DNA of 64,000 nt from Carallia brachiata (GCA_021464245.1 JADCRB010000110.1:434001-498000), one strand, 5' to 3'. Positions 21,522-33,128 are shown, numbered from the stretch's first letter. Translations and numbers: made by a program. Notes: generated by a model from the sequence alone, not told the origin.

Positions 21522-23918
21522 ATGTACTTCCTCTTCAGGCGACTTCAGACCTTAAATTCATGCCTCCGGTCCACCGTCCCCCAGGTCCGGTGCGTAAGAA
21601 CGGAATCCGTTACAAACAGGCGGCGCTCCAAGTCGCCGCCGGCCTTCGCGAAGAACAAAACTGAAGAGAAATCGGAGTGGTGGATAGTCGACGGCGAAAT
21701 GCACGAGATCGGCGACCACGTGCCTCCACGTGAGCGCTTCGTCATCCCTAGAGATAACATCCCCAACAGGCGTCGGAAGCAGCTCCGTGAGCAGTTCATG
21801 CGCCGCACTCGTCTCGTTCTCAAAGAATCGGTGAGTTCGCATTTCTCTCTTCTCTCTTTCTCTCTCGCTTCCAATCGTTCGATTTTTCCTTTCGATTCGC
21901 TGGAAATTGTTTATCGTTTATTGATGCTAATTTTGACGTTTTGGAATCTAGGGATTCGTTTGTAATTTTGTATCGATTTATCCTAATATTTACCTTAACT
22001 TTGTTATTCTGTGCTAACATTGATTATAATCTGAATTAAATTTTAAGTAATAATCAATGATTTTAGCGTGCTGTGTTCTTGATTATGAACGGTAATTTGT
22101 TTGATCCTAATATGTTTGGTGTATTCAAAGGAGCATGAGCCTTGGTGCAAAAGGTATATGGAGCTGTACAATGAGCTTAGGGAGAACTGGGAACGGTTGT
22201 ACTGGGACGAGGGCTACTCCAAAAAAATTGCTCAAGATCATGCAAACTATGAGTCTGCTGAGGATGATGATCAGGATTTCAATCCGTTCAGGTTGGTCCA
22301 CGCCATATGTTTCACGTGCAATGACTGTTTCCAGAACAGCCTTCTTAATTTTGCAAGTTGTGTATCATCAGGAAATACATGTTTTGATTCAGAACATAGA
22401 AAAATTGTATAATTCATCAGGTTCTCCGCGTCACCATATTGCATGGCACATCGGAACAATGATTATATGTCATTTGTTCCACTGGAGTTAGTTTTGGTGT
22501 ATTCGTGAGGTTAGCGGGTAGTTAATAAACTTAAAGGTTTACCTCGGTGACATGACATTTCCCCAACCACTTGCTAGACTCTGATTAGTTGGTCATGACG
22601 AGGTTTCAGTTCATACATCACATCTGATTGGGGACAACTTCTTTATACTTTCTGTCTCATGTTTACCACTTTGTTTGATTTCAATTCCTGTATTATTAGT
22701 ACACTAGCGAGTTTTTTTTTTTTTTTTGTTAACAAGGTGATGTGAATTTTGCCAGAGATATCTAATGAATTGATCATTTGTATGTCTTACAGGAGCAGGC
22801 GACCTGAGCTGATGAAGGTATGAACATGAGTGATAATTAAAAGATAAGGGTAAAACACAGACAATCCTTGTGGTTTAGCTAGTCACAGCACTTCACGATG
22901 GAATTTGACCTCATGTTTATGAGATTTTGAATATTTGAAAATTTGCATTTGCATGCGCGAGTCTGTGTGAGAGAATGGGGGTAGGAGGAGAGAGAGGCAG
23001 AGAACTAGAGAAAGTGCATCTGTGAGTTTCTTGAATTCTCAACAGTGATTTCATTTGCAGTTGATTTCCATATGAAAAGCAACAAACTGCTGAGCATGTC
23101 TATGTATTTTGTTTTAGAATTACTGTCACTTTTTCTGAGATCATGTAATGGTAGTCCACTCGATCCATTGTTGATAGATTTATAAACTTGTGTTCCCATT
23201 ACTTCACATTCCGGTGTGTGGAGATTGCCTGCATTTGAGAGTGTTTTATATTTGATTTCAGCTTATTTTAACAAAAATATGTTTGATATGCAAACTTTAT
23301 GACTAACATCTGAGTGCAGGACCAGGGTTTTGGAAGAAGTGGGGGGCCCGGTGATACGTGGGAAAAAGTCAATCAAATTCGAGATAAATTTGAATATGAT
23401 AGAGAGAAAAGAATGAGAGAAAAAGGTGGGTTTAACTTTTCTGGATTATCCGATGTTACATTTCTCAGCGAGTTAGATTCCATGGGCCAAATTGATTGAA
23501 CAGTGATTCCTATGGGGTTGTATGAGCAGCCAAAATAGTCAATTACATCCTGACCATGTTTCTTCTCATGTTGTTCCAGCTAGGCAGTCCAATGTTAATT
23601 TGTGTGTTTATTTTTTTCCTGCAAAAATTTCGGTGTGTCCAAGTTTTTTTCAGCTTGTTTGGAGGTGGCCTCGTATTTGCATCAATGTTATAAATATGCA
23701 TGTGTATGTTACATGTGGTCGAGTACTGGCTGTGTTTGGAAACTGCTCGGTGAATCGTGGAATTTTATTTGATTGGATTATTTTTCTCCGCTTGTTTTTG
23801 GTTTGCAGCATTTGCACCAATGAATGGAGGAACTCATTCAGATTTACCCAATCCAAAATCCCGGTTGCAGTCATTCGACACGCAAAGATACTTCCCTAAT
23901 GAAAGGGACGTCAAATGA
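21522..23918 (+). CDS. Basic, probably mitochondrial conserved plant protein, copy B (five exons, 236 aa)
   Basis: Exons: 21522-21830, 22131-22291, 22793-22817 (25-nt micro-exon), 23320-23425, 23809-23918. Exon lengths, phases and splice dinucleotides equal those of copy A. Protein differences are few: Cys2 to Tyr, Pro13 to Ser, Gly30 to Val, AAA to TEE near residue 48, and a changed C-terminus (ERDVK instead of ERDFE). The motifs SEWWIVDGEMHEIGDHVPP and EPWCKRYMELYNELRENWER are identical. The read-through of intron 4 again reaches ...SMGQID, with an in-frame 3-nt difference from copy A. The promoter differs strongly from copy A, so expression may have diverged. Same family and same uncertainty of function as copy A. 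Confidence 0.82.
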
Positions 23919-25865
23919 TTATGTAAGGAGACTTGGTCATGGTAGTTTGATGCCAAGATGTCAGAAGGCCCTTAGCCCTTGGAGATCTGGCTGTCGTAGC
24001 AAAGGCCGAGGCAGAGAAATCATACATCTATCTGTGCTCCCTACAAGAACAATGTGACTGGAGATCTGGATGGCAATCCCTTGTGGATGATTTGGACCTT
24101 ATAGTTTAAGAAAGAGAATGAGTAAGATTTATATCGAAATTCAAACGGCTACCTTTTCTTTCTTTGTATGTAGATCCGATTTCCAAATAAATGTAGCGCT
24201 TGTTCTTGCGTCAACTTCTGTTTTTTCTTTTCCACCTTTTTAATTTTCAAGGGTATTTCCGTATTAGCAACTTTATTTTCAAATTTAACAGTACGAGTAA
24301 CCGGCCAAACGGGAGTTTTCTTTGGCAATGTACGAAGTTAAAAACCTCTACAAAAAGCGTAAACAGAAAGCAACAGGCTTAAAGCAAGGTATTCGGCAAA
24401 AAATCGGGGTTTCAAAAATCAGCGGGAACGGGGGCTTAACTGTGTGTGCACGTGCTCTCCTTGACTGTATCTGCTGCAGCCTGCGCCCTTCCGTCCTCCT
24501 CTCCTTTCTCTCCTTTTGAATCTTAAACTTTTCTTCGTTTTTTTTTTCCCGTATTTTAATGAAACACTTTGTAATTTCAATTAGTTGTGACACTCTTTAA
24601 TTTTTTTTTTTCTATTTTGGGGAAACAGAGGGCTTTATCAATTTCATGTTTTTACTACAATTAATTGTGACATGCTTTTAAAATTTTTTTAATCTTATGT
24701 TTGAATAATAATGATCTCTCTGTTTTTTTTTTTTTGTCTCTCTTGTGACAGAAAAAAAATAGTTTGTGAAATGTCTCACAATGTGTTGGAAAATTTAACG
24801 TAGGATAAGAAGACTGAAATGTCTCACTACTAATTAATATGCAAACCCATTAGCAAATGCCATGAATTTATTTGTAAGCAAAGCCTGTAATCAAAACTAT
24901 CATTTTGCCCTGTAGATTTTTGCACTTCAGTCTCAAAGTGGTTGAGGCAATGGGGGAACGCGTGGAATTGAGGTGGACAACCCACAAAGGTTTTGATGGG
25001 CTAAGATTTGTTACATTTTCAAACGATTAGCTGGATATTTGAAGGAGATCTTTGAGGCCCATCAAAGATGGACAAACTATTGCTCCGCCCAGCAAGAAAA
25101 AGCCTATTGAGCTCAGCAACGCTATGGCCCATGGCCTTCAAAACCAGGCCTGTTTACTACTTTTGGGGGCCTCCTTTGGAGGTGGCCCCGCGGCCGCCGG
25201 GAGGCTGATGGACATGGATTTTTCCGCTCCATATTTTCGGATGAATACTAGAATTCGAGTCCTCAGAGCATTGGCAATACTTAGATGGTTGGTGATTTGT
25301 GTCTTAATCCTTAGGTTTGGGTCCTCTTCTTTTTACCGTTTGGTTACTAGTTCTGATGGAACCAAAAAAAAAAAAAAAAGAATTCGAGTCCCTAGATGAA
25401 GTAAAAAGGGAAAAGACCATGCCTAGTTTCCTTTAAATTTAATCAACCAAGTGATTAAACCAAGGCGTCTTGTTAGGAAAAATAATTGCTCTCAGCCCCA
25501 AAAACATTGACTCGGACCGGTTCTCAACTGTCAAAATATTGACCTCTGCAACAACAACTTAGCATTAGCCAAGAAGTGAAGGACGTCAAACACGCCAAAC
25601 AATTGATATGAAGCAAATAAAAGCAGCAAACTTCTTTTCAAGGAAAGGAAATCCAAACAGGTGCCGAAATTACACAACGAAACACGAATTTAATTACTAT
25701 CTTGTAAGCAAAGTCGACTACTCACAAGCTAGCTAGTTAATACGACAGAAAACACCGCACGGAACTCGATCCCATGCATTTAGATTTAGTACTATAATAA
25801 TTATATATATATATATATATCTGAAAGTTTCTCCTTGTCACAGTCTCAGAGAGTGTCTTGTTCTT
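23919..25865. other. Copy B spacer
   Basis: Same blocks as copy A: 3' flank, leader-like CT-rich block (24300-24520), conserved block with the gggggcctcctttgg motif, poly(A) retroposon, then the 3' flank of the acidic-protein gene. Small frames such as 24322-24519 are not conserved between copies. A (TA)n tract lies at about 25803-25820. Confidence 0.5.
25263..25379 (+). mobile_element. Poly(A)-tailed retroposon fragment, copy B
   Basis: About 116 bp ending in an A16 run lies between two copies of agaattcgagtcc (25250-25262 and 25379-25391), a candidate target-site duplication. The same insert is present in copies A and C. Confidence 0.5.
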
Positions 25866-26360
25866 TTATTCTTCATCTTCATCTTCTTCAGTCTCGACTT
25901 CCCCTTCCCCATCAAAGGTAGGAGAATCAGTCTCCCCAATAAGGGGTGACTGAACCAATTTCTCCTCTGCATCTCCTTCTTCTTCTTCGCTAAGTTCAAT
26001 AGTTCCTTTGCCTCCTCCTCCTCCTCCTAACCCACTTTTCTCGTCTCCTTGGTCGTCTTCCTCGTCATGCACAACCACTTCTGCTTCTTCGCTTGTGGGC
26101 GTTTTCTCCTCAATTATTGGAGATTCATGCGTCGATTCTTCCGTCACCTCTTTTACTGGTGCCGGTTCATCCTCCTGCAAACAGAACCGTGCCGTGCCTT
26201 TTAATTAAGTAAACTTTCTCCTTCGTGAATAGCAGCTAGCAAGCAAGACAATTTGTGCATGCATTTGCGTACATTTATGAACTGATTCTCGATCTCTTTA
26301 AGTTTGAAAATTAATTACTTCATTGTGTGTGTGTATATATATTTATATATTTTAGAGTGC

Positions 26361-26391
<31 letters not shown>

Positions 26392-26646
26392 ATTTGAGCT
26401 GACAAAATCTGATTAATAGGTTTTAAATTTAAGTTTCAGGTACATGCAACATATACAGTTGCTTATTGCGATTAACATGAAATAGTTATCAACTTAATTA
26501 AGTATATAATTAATTATGAAGTAATCAGATAAAGTAATTAATCTTCAAAAAATTTTTAAACAAAAATTACATATTCAATTAATCAATAATTTTTCACACT
26601 GGAGAGAGAGAGAGAGAGAGAGAGAGAGGACCGGTATGGAAGCCAT
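25866..26646 (-). CDS. Small acidic Glu-rich protein, two exons, only intact copy
   Basis: Exon 1 26646-26632 encodes MASIP (MASTQ in the relic copies); exon 2 26174-25866 follows a TTTGCAG acceptor; phase 0; 107 aa. Exon 2 starts EDEPAPVKEVTEESTHES and is dominated by Glu and Asp, with a GLGGGGGGKG linker and an acidic tail ending EDEDEE. No signal peptide or membrane segment is visible; it is probably disordered. A TATA box (TATAAG, 26766-26761 on the minus strand) lies about 115 bp upstream of the ATG. The donor is GTCCTC, a weak 5' splice site, so exon 1 is less certain than exon 2; the intron holds (GA)n and (TA)n microsatellites. I do not recognise a named family. The 5-residue first exon and TATA box are kept in all three tandem copies, which supports the model. 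Confidence 0.6.
26339..26391. repeat. (TA)n microsatellite
   Basis: Two near-perfect TA runs interrupted by tttagagtgcatatg, in the intron of the acidic-protein gene. Confidence 0.85.
26602..26629. repeat. (GA)n microsatellite adjoining the splice donor
   Basis: About 14 GA units read as CT on the coding strand, beginning directly after the predicted donor of exon 1 of the acidic-protein gene. Copies A and C have shorter, interrupted versions. Confidence 0.85.
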
Positions 26647-26779
26647 GTAGAGATGTAGCAGAGCAAACTAAGAGAGAAATAGTAAGAGAAATGATAACAA
26701 AATATGGTTAAATGTTTGAGAGAGATGACACAAGAAGCTGTTGATGAGGAAGAAGGCGTACTTATAATGCCAAGCAGCA

Positions 26780-27966
26780 AGGGATCCTCTGCTCCCTAGT
26801 ACTGCATGCGTCCACGAAACTTGCCAGATACAAAAGGCAAAGTGACAAATCAAGGCCGAAAATGCTTTCAATTTTTCAATTCAAAAAAACTCAGTAGCTT
26901 CTCATAGACAATTTTAAAGAGTTTATAAACAATTTTAAAGAGTTTCAAAATTATATGATTCGTTAGGTAGTTGAATTTAAAAAATAAGAAAACAGATAGA
27001 TTATTGGCTACAGTAAAATTATATTACTACTTTAATATTATTAAAGTAAAACTATATAGTATTGTTCTTTCACTTAATAATTTTGACTTAGAGTATATAT
27101 TATCATCCATTAAACAACAGATATTTTTTGTCAATTCCAGCACAATTCATTAGCTCTAGATCTATTACTCGTGACAAAAGGAAAAAACAAAAAGAGTAAA
27201 TTTAGATGAATTAACTTCAAAATCTAAGCCCTGGAGATAACTTCATAAAAAATAACAAATATTTCAAAATGCTGAAAATGAGAGCGACAGAAGGAATAAA
27301 GCGGGAGAGCCAAAGCAAAGGCAATTAATGCCAATTCCTCCATTACCGAATACTTTAGAGTTGGATTGATTCCGCTATGCTTGTCATCAATCAAGTGGAC
27401 GCATTTGTACAACTTTGAAGGCGAGGGGAATTATGCGAGGCCCCACAATTATTTGAAACATTATGCAAAGAATATTGGCGTTAGTAACTTAGTGGAGCTA
27501 GAATTGGTGATCAGTCGCTTATTTAATGTTCTTTGGTGAAGTGATTTGTAACTTTGTTGATATGTGCGATTTCTCTGTTGGGGGATTCTTGATGCCTCCC
27601 GAGGTTTTTGATTTACAAAGTGTTGTATGGGGTGGCATTGCTATCAAAAGATACAGCCAAGACCGTGGGGTTCTTCTGCACATGAAATTGTTCGTAACAT
27701 AAGGGACTCAACTGACCAAAATCATTTTTTTGGTTATCTAGATGTGGGTTTTGGTGCAAATTAGCACAGCATGAGTTGGAGAAATCTCACCTAAATGAAG
27801 TCCACTAACAAATATAGAGGCTTAACTTACAAAATTATTAAGAAAAGATATATAGTATGGCAAAAGAAGATGTAGAGCCAATATATTATAATCGACCGCG
27901 TTTCATTTTCAATGTAGTTATATAATTGGATTCTATGACAAATTAGCTTTGAGTCGCATATAATGT
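26780..27966. other. Copy B right-hand spacer
   Basis: Upstream flank of the acidic-protein gene and the conserved non-coding block also seen at 17880-18400 and 33700-34220. No gene seen. The copy is cut at 27966. Confidence 0.5.
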
Positions 27967-28127
27967 CGCTCAAGGACTGGCCAAGTGGCTAACTGAACAC
28001 TCCCTTGACGGTGGTGGCAGCTGGATTGGTCAAGTGGCTGGACATTTACAGCGGGGTTTTGATGGTTAGGTTTTTGCTTAGCTGGTTTCCCAACATTCCT
28101 TGGGACCGCCAGTCCTTGTCGGCTATA
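27967..28127 (+). pseudogene. YLMG1 middle fragment at the start of copy C
   Basis: Base-for-base equivalent of 9345-9505 in YLMG1 (LTVVAAGL.KWLDIYSGVLMVR.LLSWFPNIPWDRQ). An inserted base in ctaactgaac breaks the frame early. It ends at ccttgtcggctata and jumps to the last-intron region of the five-exon gene. It covers the part of YLMG1 just before the part kept in copy B. Confidence 0.88.
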
Positions 28128-28143
28128 CAATGTTGTTTCAGCT

Positions 28144-28304
28144 AGGCAGTCCAATGTTTTTTTATCTTGGTCTATAAGAAGTTTTATTAGACATTTGGAG
28201 AAGAGGAAATGAGATTAAATAGGGTTTGAACCATCCACATGTTAGTTGAGAGGTACTCTTTTCAACCAGTTGAACAAATGCATAACCTTAGGCAGTCCAA
28301 TGTT
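28144..28304 (-). mobile_element. tRNA-derived SINE with 15-bp target-site duplication
   Basis: A 131-bp insert (28159-28289) is flanked by exact copies of aggcagtccaatgtt (28144-28158 and 28290-28304), and that 15-mer is single and uninterrupted at the same site in copies A and B apart from one base in A. Read on the minus strand it starts aaggttatgcatttgttcaac, contains an A-box-like TTGTTCAACTGGTTGA and a B-box-like GGTTCAAACCC, and ends in an A run. It belongs to the same family as the element at 36101-36236. Confidence 0.88.
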
Positions 28305-28500
28305 AATTTGTGCTTATTTTTTCTTGCCAAAATTTCTGTGTGCGCCTGAGTTTTTTTTGGGCTTGTTTGGGGGTGGCCACGTAGTTGCATCAATGTAATA
28401 TAATTATGCATGTGTATTTCACATTTGGAGACTGCTCGGTGAACTATGGAATTTTATTTCATCGAAAACGTTTTTTTTTTTGGTCTCCAGGTGTTTGCAG

Positions 28501-28610
28501 CATTTGCACCAATGAATGGAGGAACTCATTCAGATTTACCCAATCCAAAATCCCGCTTCCAGTCATTCGACACGCAAAGATACTTCCCTAATGAAAGGGA
28601 CTTCGAATGA
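28501..28610 (+). pseudogene. Orphan exon 5 of the five-exon gene, copy C
   Basis: A 110-nt exon preceded by gtgtttgcag encodes AFAPMNGGTHSDLPNPKS...FPNERDFE and a TGA, with a reading frame as good as in copies A and B. Exons 1-4 are absent upstream, so it is a remnant unless spliced into another transcript. Confidence 0.85.
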
Positions 28611-28888
28611 TTATGTGAAGAAAGTTTCTCCTGTTAGTTTGATGCCAAGATCCCAAAAGGCATCAGGGAGGCCTTTAGCCCTTGGAGATTGTGGCCGAGA
28701 CAGACAAATCACACATCTATCTGTGCTCCCTAGAAGAACCATGTATCTGGAGATCTGGATGGCAATCCCTTGTGGATAATTTGGATCTCATAATTTAAGA
28801 AAGAGAATGAGGAAGATTTATATTTAAATTCTGACGGCTACCTTTTCTTTTCTTTGTTTGTAGTTCCGATTTCTAAATAATGTAGCGT

Positions 28889-30158
28889 TGTTCTTTATTA
28901 ACTGAATAATATCACACAATAATAATGAGAAATACTCACACACTAACTATAATTTCTCAACGAATATGTTCACTAGCCATACAATAATTTGTGACTCTCA
29001 AGTCCTTATATACTAGACTAACAACTTATATTCCGACGCTAACAATAAAAATATGACAAACTAATTCTAATTTTACTAGAACGTTAAATCCTAATTTATA
29101 ATAAATCTGAATTAATTTCAACATTCTCTCTTAATTCTGATTCGGTCTTGCAGTCATTTACGATATCTGCTTTGCTTAACAGAATTTTCAAACTTCAATT
29201 TCATCATCGAAATGTGCATTAAATCAACAATTTCATAATTTCAACTGAAACCTTGACTCTTCTTCAAACTGGTTCACAATCTGCAAACAAACTTTTAAAA
29301 CTTTACTAACATGATCATCATGAGTCTTCTTGACAATTTTTCTTCTAAATTCTTCTGACCAATTTCAATATAGCCTTTGATTTTGTTTCGCCAATTCTTA
29401 CTTAACCTTTCAATCTTTGAATGAACTTGTGAAAAATGACTTCCGTAAGGTATGAGACTTCATTCTTCACGACACCAAACAACTCGTTGTAGTCAAATAA
29501 GACTTTCATCTGCACACACTATCGGTTGTAATTTTTACTATCTAAAACGAGAACTGAAACTGGAATTGAGCCGTTAATATTGAAATTCATCGTGTTCAAA
29601 AATTCTAATTTTTCAAATCTGACCCCCTAAGTTTATTTTCTTCAATCTGCCCCCCCCCTTTTTTTTCTTTTTCTTCATCAAAATAAACAAGCTGCCGCCG
29701 GTAACCCTAGCAATCGGTGGAACCGGCGACGGTGGCAAGCTAACTCCGGCCGGCAAAGAATCTGGAGCTCCTCCTCAGGCGGACGGTGGCTGGAAGGGGG
29801 GTGAATGGCAATAGAAATGGTGGAAAACGGTGGCTAAACGTTGAAATCCGACTGGACAAACGAAAAGAGGACTCATGGCTTTGTTCGGTCACTTTCCGGC
29901 GACGAATCGGCGAGTTGAAGGCTGGGGAAGGAGGATCGATGGCCGGGGAAGTGATTTCCGAGGCTTTCATTGTACGACTTTATTAAACTAAATAATATCA
30001 CATAATAATAATAATGAAAAGTACACACACAAAATAAATCATATATTCTTATATACTAGTAAAACAAAATTTTAATTCTACTCGAATATGAAAACACACT
30101 AAACAACTAAATTCTATTCAAATAATAATTAAGAACTAAATTTGGATTAACTTTAACA
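28889..30158 (-). mobile_element. Short non-autonomous LTR retroelement
   Basis: Two diverged direct repeats (28889-29123 and about 29976-30158) share ttattaaactgaataatatcacataataataatga at their left ends and gaattaactttaaca at their right ends. On the minus strand each begins TGTTRAARTTAAT, and the left one is preceded by a purine tract (agagagaa) like a polypurine tract. The element splits a sequence continuous in copies A and B (gttgttcttgcgtcaac). The roughly 850-bp interior has no gag or pol. Its GC-rich part (about 29690-29970) carries a minus-strand open frame (MKASEITSPAIDPPSPAF...) that might be captured host sequence. The LTRs differ considerably, so the insertion is old or the repeats were rearranged. 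Exact target duplication is not resolved. Confidence 0.65.
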
Positions 30159-31673
30159 GTGTCAACTTCTGTTTATTTTTTTTGTTTTTCCCCCTTTTAA
30201 TTTTCAAGGTATTTCCGCATTTGCAACTTTATTTTCAAATTTAACAGTACAAGAAACGGGCCGAATGGGAGTTTTCTTTGGCAATGTACTAAGTTAAAAA
30301 CCTCTATAAAAAGCGTAAAAAGAAGGCAACAGGCTTAGAGAAAGGTATTCGACAAAATTGGGGTTTTGAAAAATGAGCGGGGACAGGGGCTTAAATGTGT
30401 GTGCACGTACTCTCCTCGACTGTGTCTGCTAGACTGCTGCAGCCTCCGCCCCTCCATCCTTCTCTCCTTTATCTCTCTTTGAATCTTCGACTTTTCTTTG
30501 TTTCTTTTTTTTTTTTTTCCCATATTTTAAAGAAATATTTTGTAATTTCAAATTGATTGAGACACTCTTTTTAATTTTTTTTTTCTATTTCGGGAAAATA
30601 GAGGGCTTCATCAATTTCATGTCTTTACTACAATTAAGTGTGAGATGCTTTTTACAATTTTCTTAGTCTTATGTTTGAATAATAGTGATCTCTTTTTTTT
30701 TTTTTTTGCGGTCTCTCTTGTGACAGACAAAAAAAAAATCGTTTGTGTTGGAAATACAAAAATCTTTGCACAGGCTAAAAAGCTAAATAGTTTTGATCGC
30801 AATTTCGCTAATTTTTCCACTTTCTTCCACTTTCATTCAAGCCAAGTGTCTCCATTTACGGCTTAGACCCGCACCTACTTTGGATGTGGATAAGAAAAAG
30901 GAAAGGCCAACTCCGCAAGAAAACGATCTTAAAAGCCTTTAACAAATGTGTTTGAAAATTTAACGTAGGATAAGAAGACTGAAATGTCTCACTACTAATT
31001 AATATGCAAACCCCTTAGCAAATGCCATGAATTGTTTCAAAGTAACGCCTGCAATCAAACTGTCATTTTGACTTCAAGATTTTTGCACTGCAGTCTCGGA
31101 AGTGGTGGAGGCGATGGGGAACGTGTGTTATTGAAGTGGACAACCCACAAAAGTTTTGATGGGCGAAGATTTGTTACATTTTTCAAACGATTAGTTGGAT
31201 ATTTGAAGGAACTCTTTGAGGCCCATCATAGATGGACAAACTATTGCTCGGCCCAACAAGAAAAGCGCCTCAGCAATGCTATGGCCCATGGCCTTCAAAA
31301 CTAGGCCTGTTTACTACTTTTGGGGGCCTCCTTTTGGGGGTGGCCCCGAGGCCGCCGGGAGGCTGATGGACATGGATTTTTCTGCCTTTATTTTAGGATG
31401 AGTACTAGATTTGGAGGCCCAGAGTAGTGGAGTACATTGGGATGGTTGATGGTTTGTGTCTCAATCCTTAGATTTGGGTCTTCTTCTTACCATTAGGTTG
31501 TTAGTTCTGATGAACCAAAAAAAAAGAAAGTCGAGTCCCTGGATGAAGGAAATAGGGGAAAGGCCATGCATAATTTCCTTTAAATTTAATCAACCAACTG
31601 ATTAAACCAAAGCATCTTGTTAGGAAAGATAATTGCTCCCAGCCCTAAGAAGATTGACTCAGACGGTCAGACC
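30159..31673. other. Copy C spacer
   Basis: Contains the leader-like CT-rich block (30240-30490), the region lost from copy B (near 30740-30930), the gggggcctccttttgg block and the poly(A) retroposon remnant (about 31420-31525). No conserved reading frame. Confidence 0.5.
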
Positions 31674-32347
31674 GGTTCTCAACTGTCAAAGTATTGGCTT
31701 CTGCAACAACTACTTAGCCAAAAAGTGAAGGACGTCAAACACGCAAAACAATTCATATGAAGCAAATAAAGAGCAGTAAACTTCTTTTAAGGGAAAGGAA
31801 ATCCAAACAGGTGTCAAAGTTACAAACGAAACGCGAATTTAACTACTATCTTGTAAGCAAAGTCGAGTACTCACAAGCTAGCTAGTTAATACAACAAGAA
31901 ACACCATGCGAAACCCAATCCCAAGCATTCAGTACTATAATAATAATAATAATAATATATGAAAGTTTCTTCATGTCACAGTCTCAGACAGTACTGTCTT
32001 ATTCTTCTTATGCTTCTTCTTCATCTTCTTCAGTCTTGACATCCCCTTCCCTATCAAAGGTTCTCAACTGTCAAAATGTTGGCTTCTGCAACAACAACTT
32101 CGCATTAGCCAAAAAGTGAAGGACGTCAAATACGCAAAACACTTGATATGAACCAAATAAAGAGCAGCAAACTTCTTTTAAAGGAAAGGAAATCCAAACA
32201 GGTGCCAAAGTTGCAAACGAAACACGAATTTAACTACTATCTTGTAAGCAAAATCCAGTACTCACAAGCTAACTAGTTGATACAACCGGAAACACCGCAC
32301 GGAACCCAATCCCATGCATTTAGTTTTAACATACTATAATAATAATT
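31674..32347. repeat. Direct duplication, period 385 bp, inside copy C
   Basis: ggttctcaactgtcaaa at 31674 recurs at 32059, and about 290 bp after it are repeated with moderate divergence. Unit 1 ends in the 3' UTR and final codons of the acidic-protein gene (about 31985-32058); unit 2 instead carries the exon-2 deletion seen in copy A. Confidence 0.8.
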
Positions 32348-33128
32348 ATGGGAGGTTCCTCCGTCGATACTTCTGTCGCCTCTTTTTTCGGTGCCGGTGC
32401 ATCCTCCTGCAAGACAGAATCGTGTCGTGCCTTTAAATTAAGAGCACGAATATATATTTTAAGTGAATTGTCTTGGATTTTGTTTTATGAGAAACTGCGA
32501 TTATTAAATTTAAAAAAAAATTGATACTTTTGAAATATAAAAATAATAAATGTTTCAAAAATAATAATTTCAGTTTTAATCAAGATAAAACCGGGACACC
32601 AACCTTTTTTTTTTTAATTAATTAAACTGCCTCTTTTGTGAACAGCAGCTTGCAAGCAGACAATATGTGCATGCATTTGCGTATATTTATGAATTGATTT
32701 TCTCTTTCAAGTTTTGAAAATTAATTACTAGTGTATAGTGAAATATACTTGAAATAAAAAATAGGTTTATGTAATGTAAGATGGTGAATTTATAGTCAAT
32801 AAAAAGTGAGTAAAATTAGCATACAACTTATTAATATATATAAGAATTTGAGTTTAGACAATCTGACTAATAGGTTCTAAATTCAAGCTTCAGGTGCATG
32901 CAACATATACAATAGTAACTTGTAGCAATTATTATGAAATAGTTATTAACTTAATTTATAGCGATTAACATGAAATAGTTATCAACTTAATTAAGTATAT
33001 AATTATGAAGTAATCAGATAAAGTAATTAATCTTGAAAAAGTTTTTTAAACAAAAATTATATACTCAATTAATCAACAATTTTTCACACGAGAGAGAGAG
33101 AGGGAGAGAGGACCTGGGTGGAAGCCAT
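31985..33128 (-). pseudogene. Split relic of the acidic-protein gene, copy C
   Basis: On the minus strand a TATAAATATA box (about 33236-33245) and exon 1 (33128-33114, MASTQ) are intact. The exon-2 start (about 32408-32347) encodes EDAPAPKKEATEVSTEEPP and then runs into AT-rich 3' flank. The last codons of exon 2 lie separately at 31985-32058, on the far side of the duplicated block. The gene is therefore broken. Confidence 0.7.

Larger units (their letters stand above)
19015..27966. repeat. Tandem segment copy B (about 8.95 kb)
   Basis: It is collinear with copy A from 9491 onward. Differences include about 550 bp of unrelated AT-rich sequence (20883-21435) in the promoter of the five-exon gene, loss of about 230 bp near 24770, and truncation at 27966 (gagtcgcatataatgt), where the copy-C YLMG1 fragment begins. 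It carries the only intact acidic-protein gene. Confidence 0.9.

Noticed and set aside
24322..24519. Lys-rich 65-codon frame in the leader-like block
   Set aside because: Not open in copies A and C at the same place; better explained as non-coding.
29786..29986. Plus-strand 66-codon frame in the LTR element
   Set aside because: Overlaps an equally open minus-strand frame in GC-rich repeat sequence; no evidence for either as a host gene.
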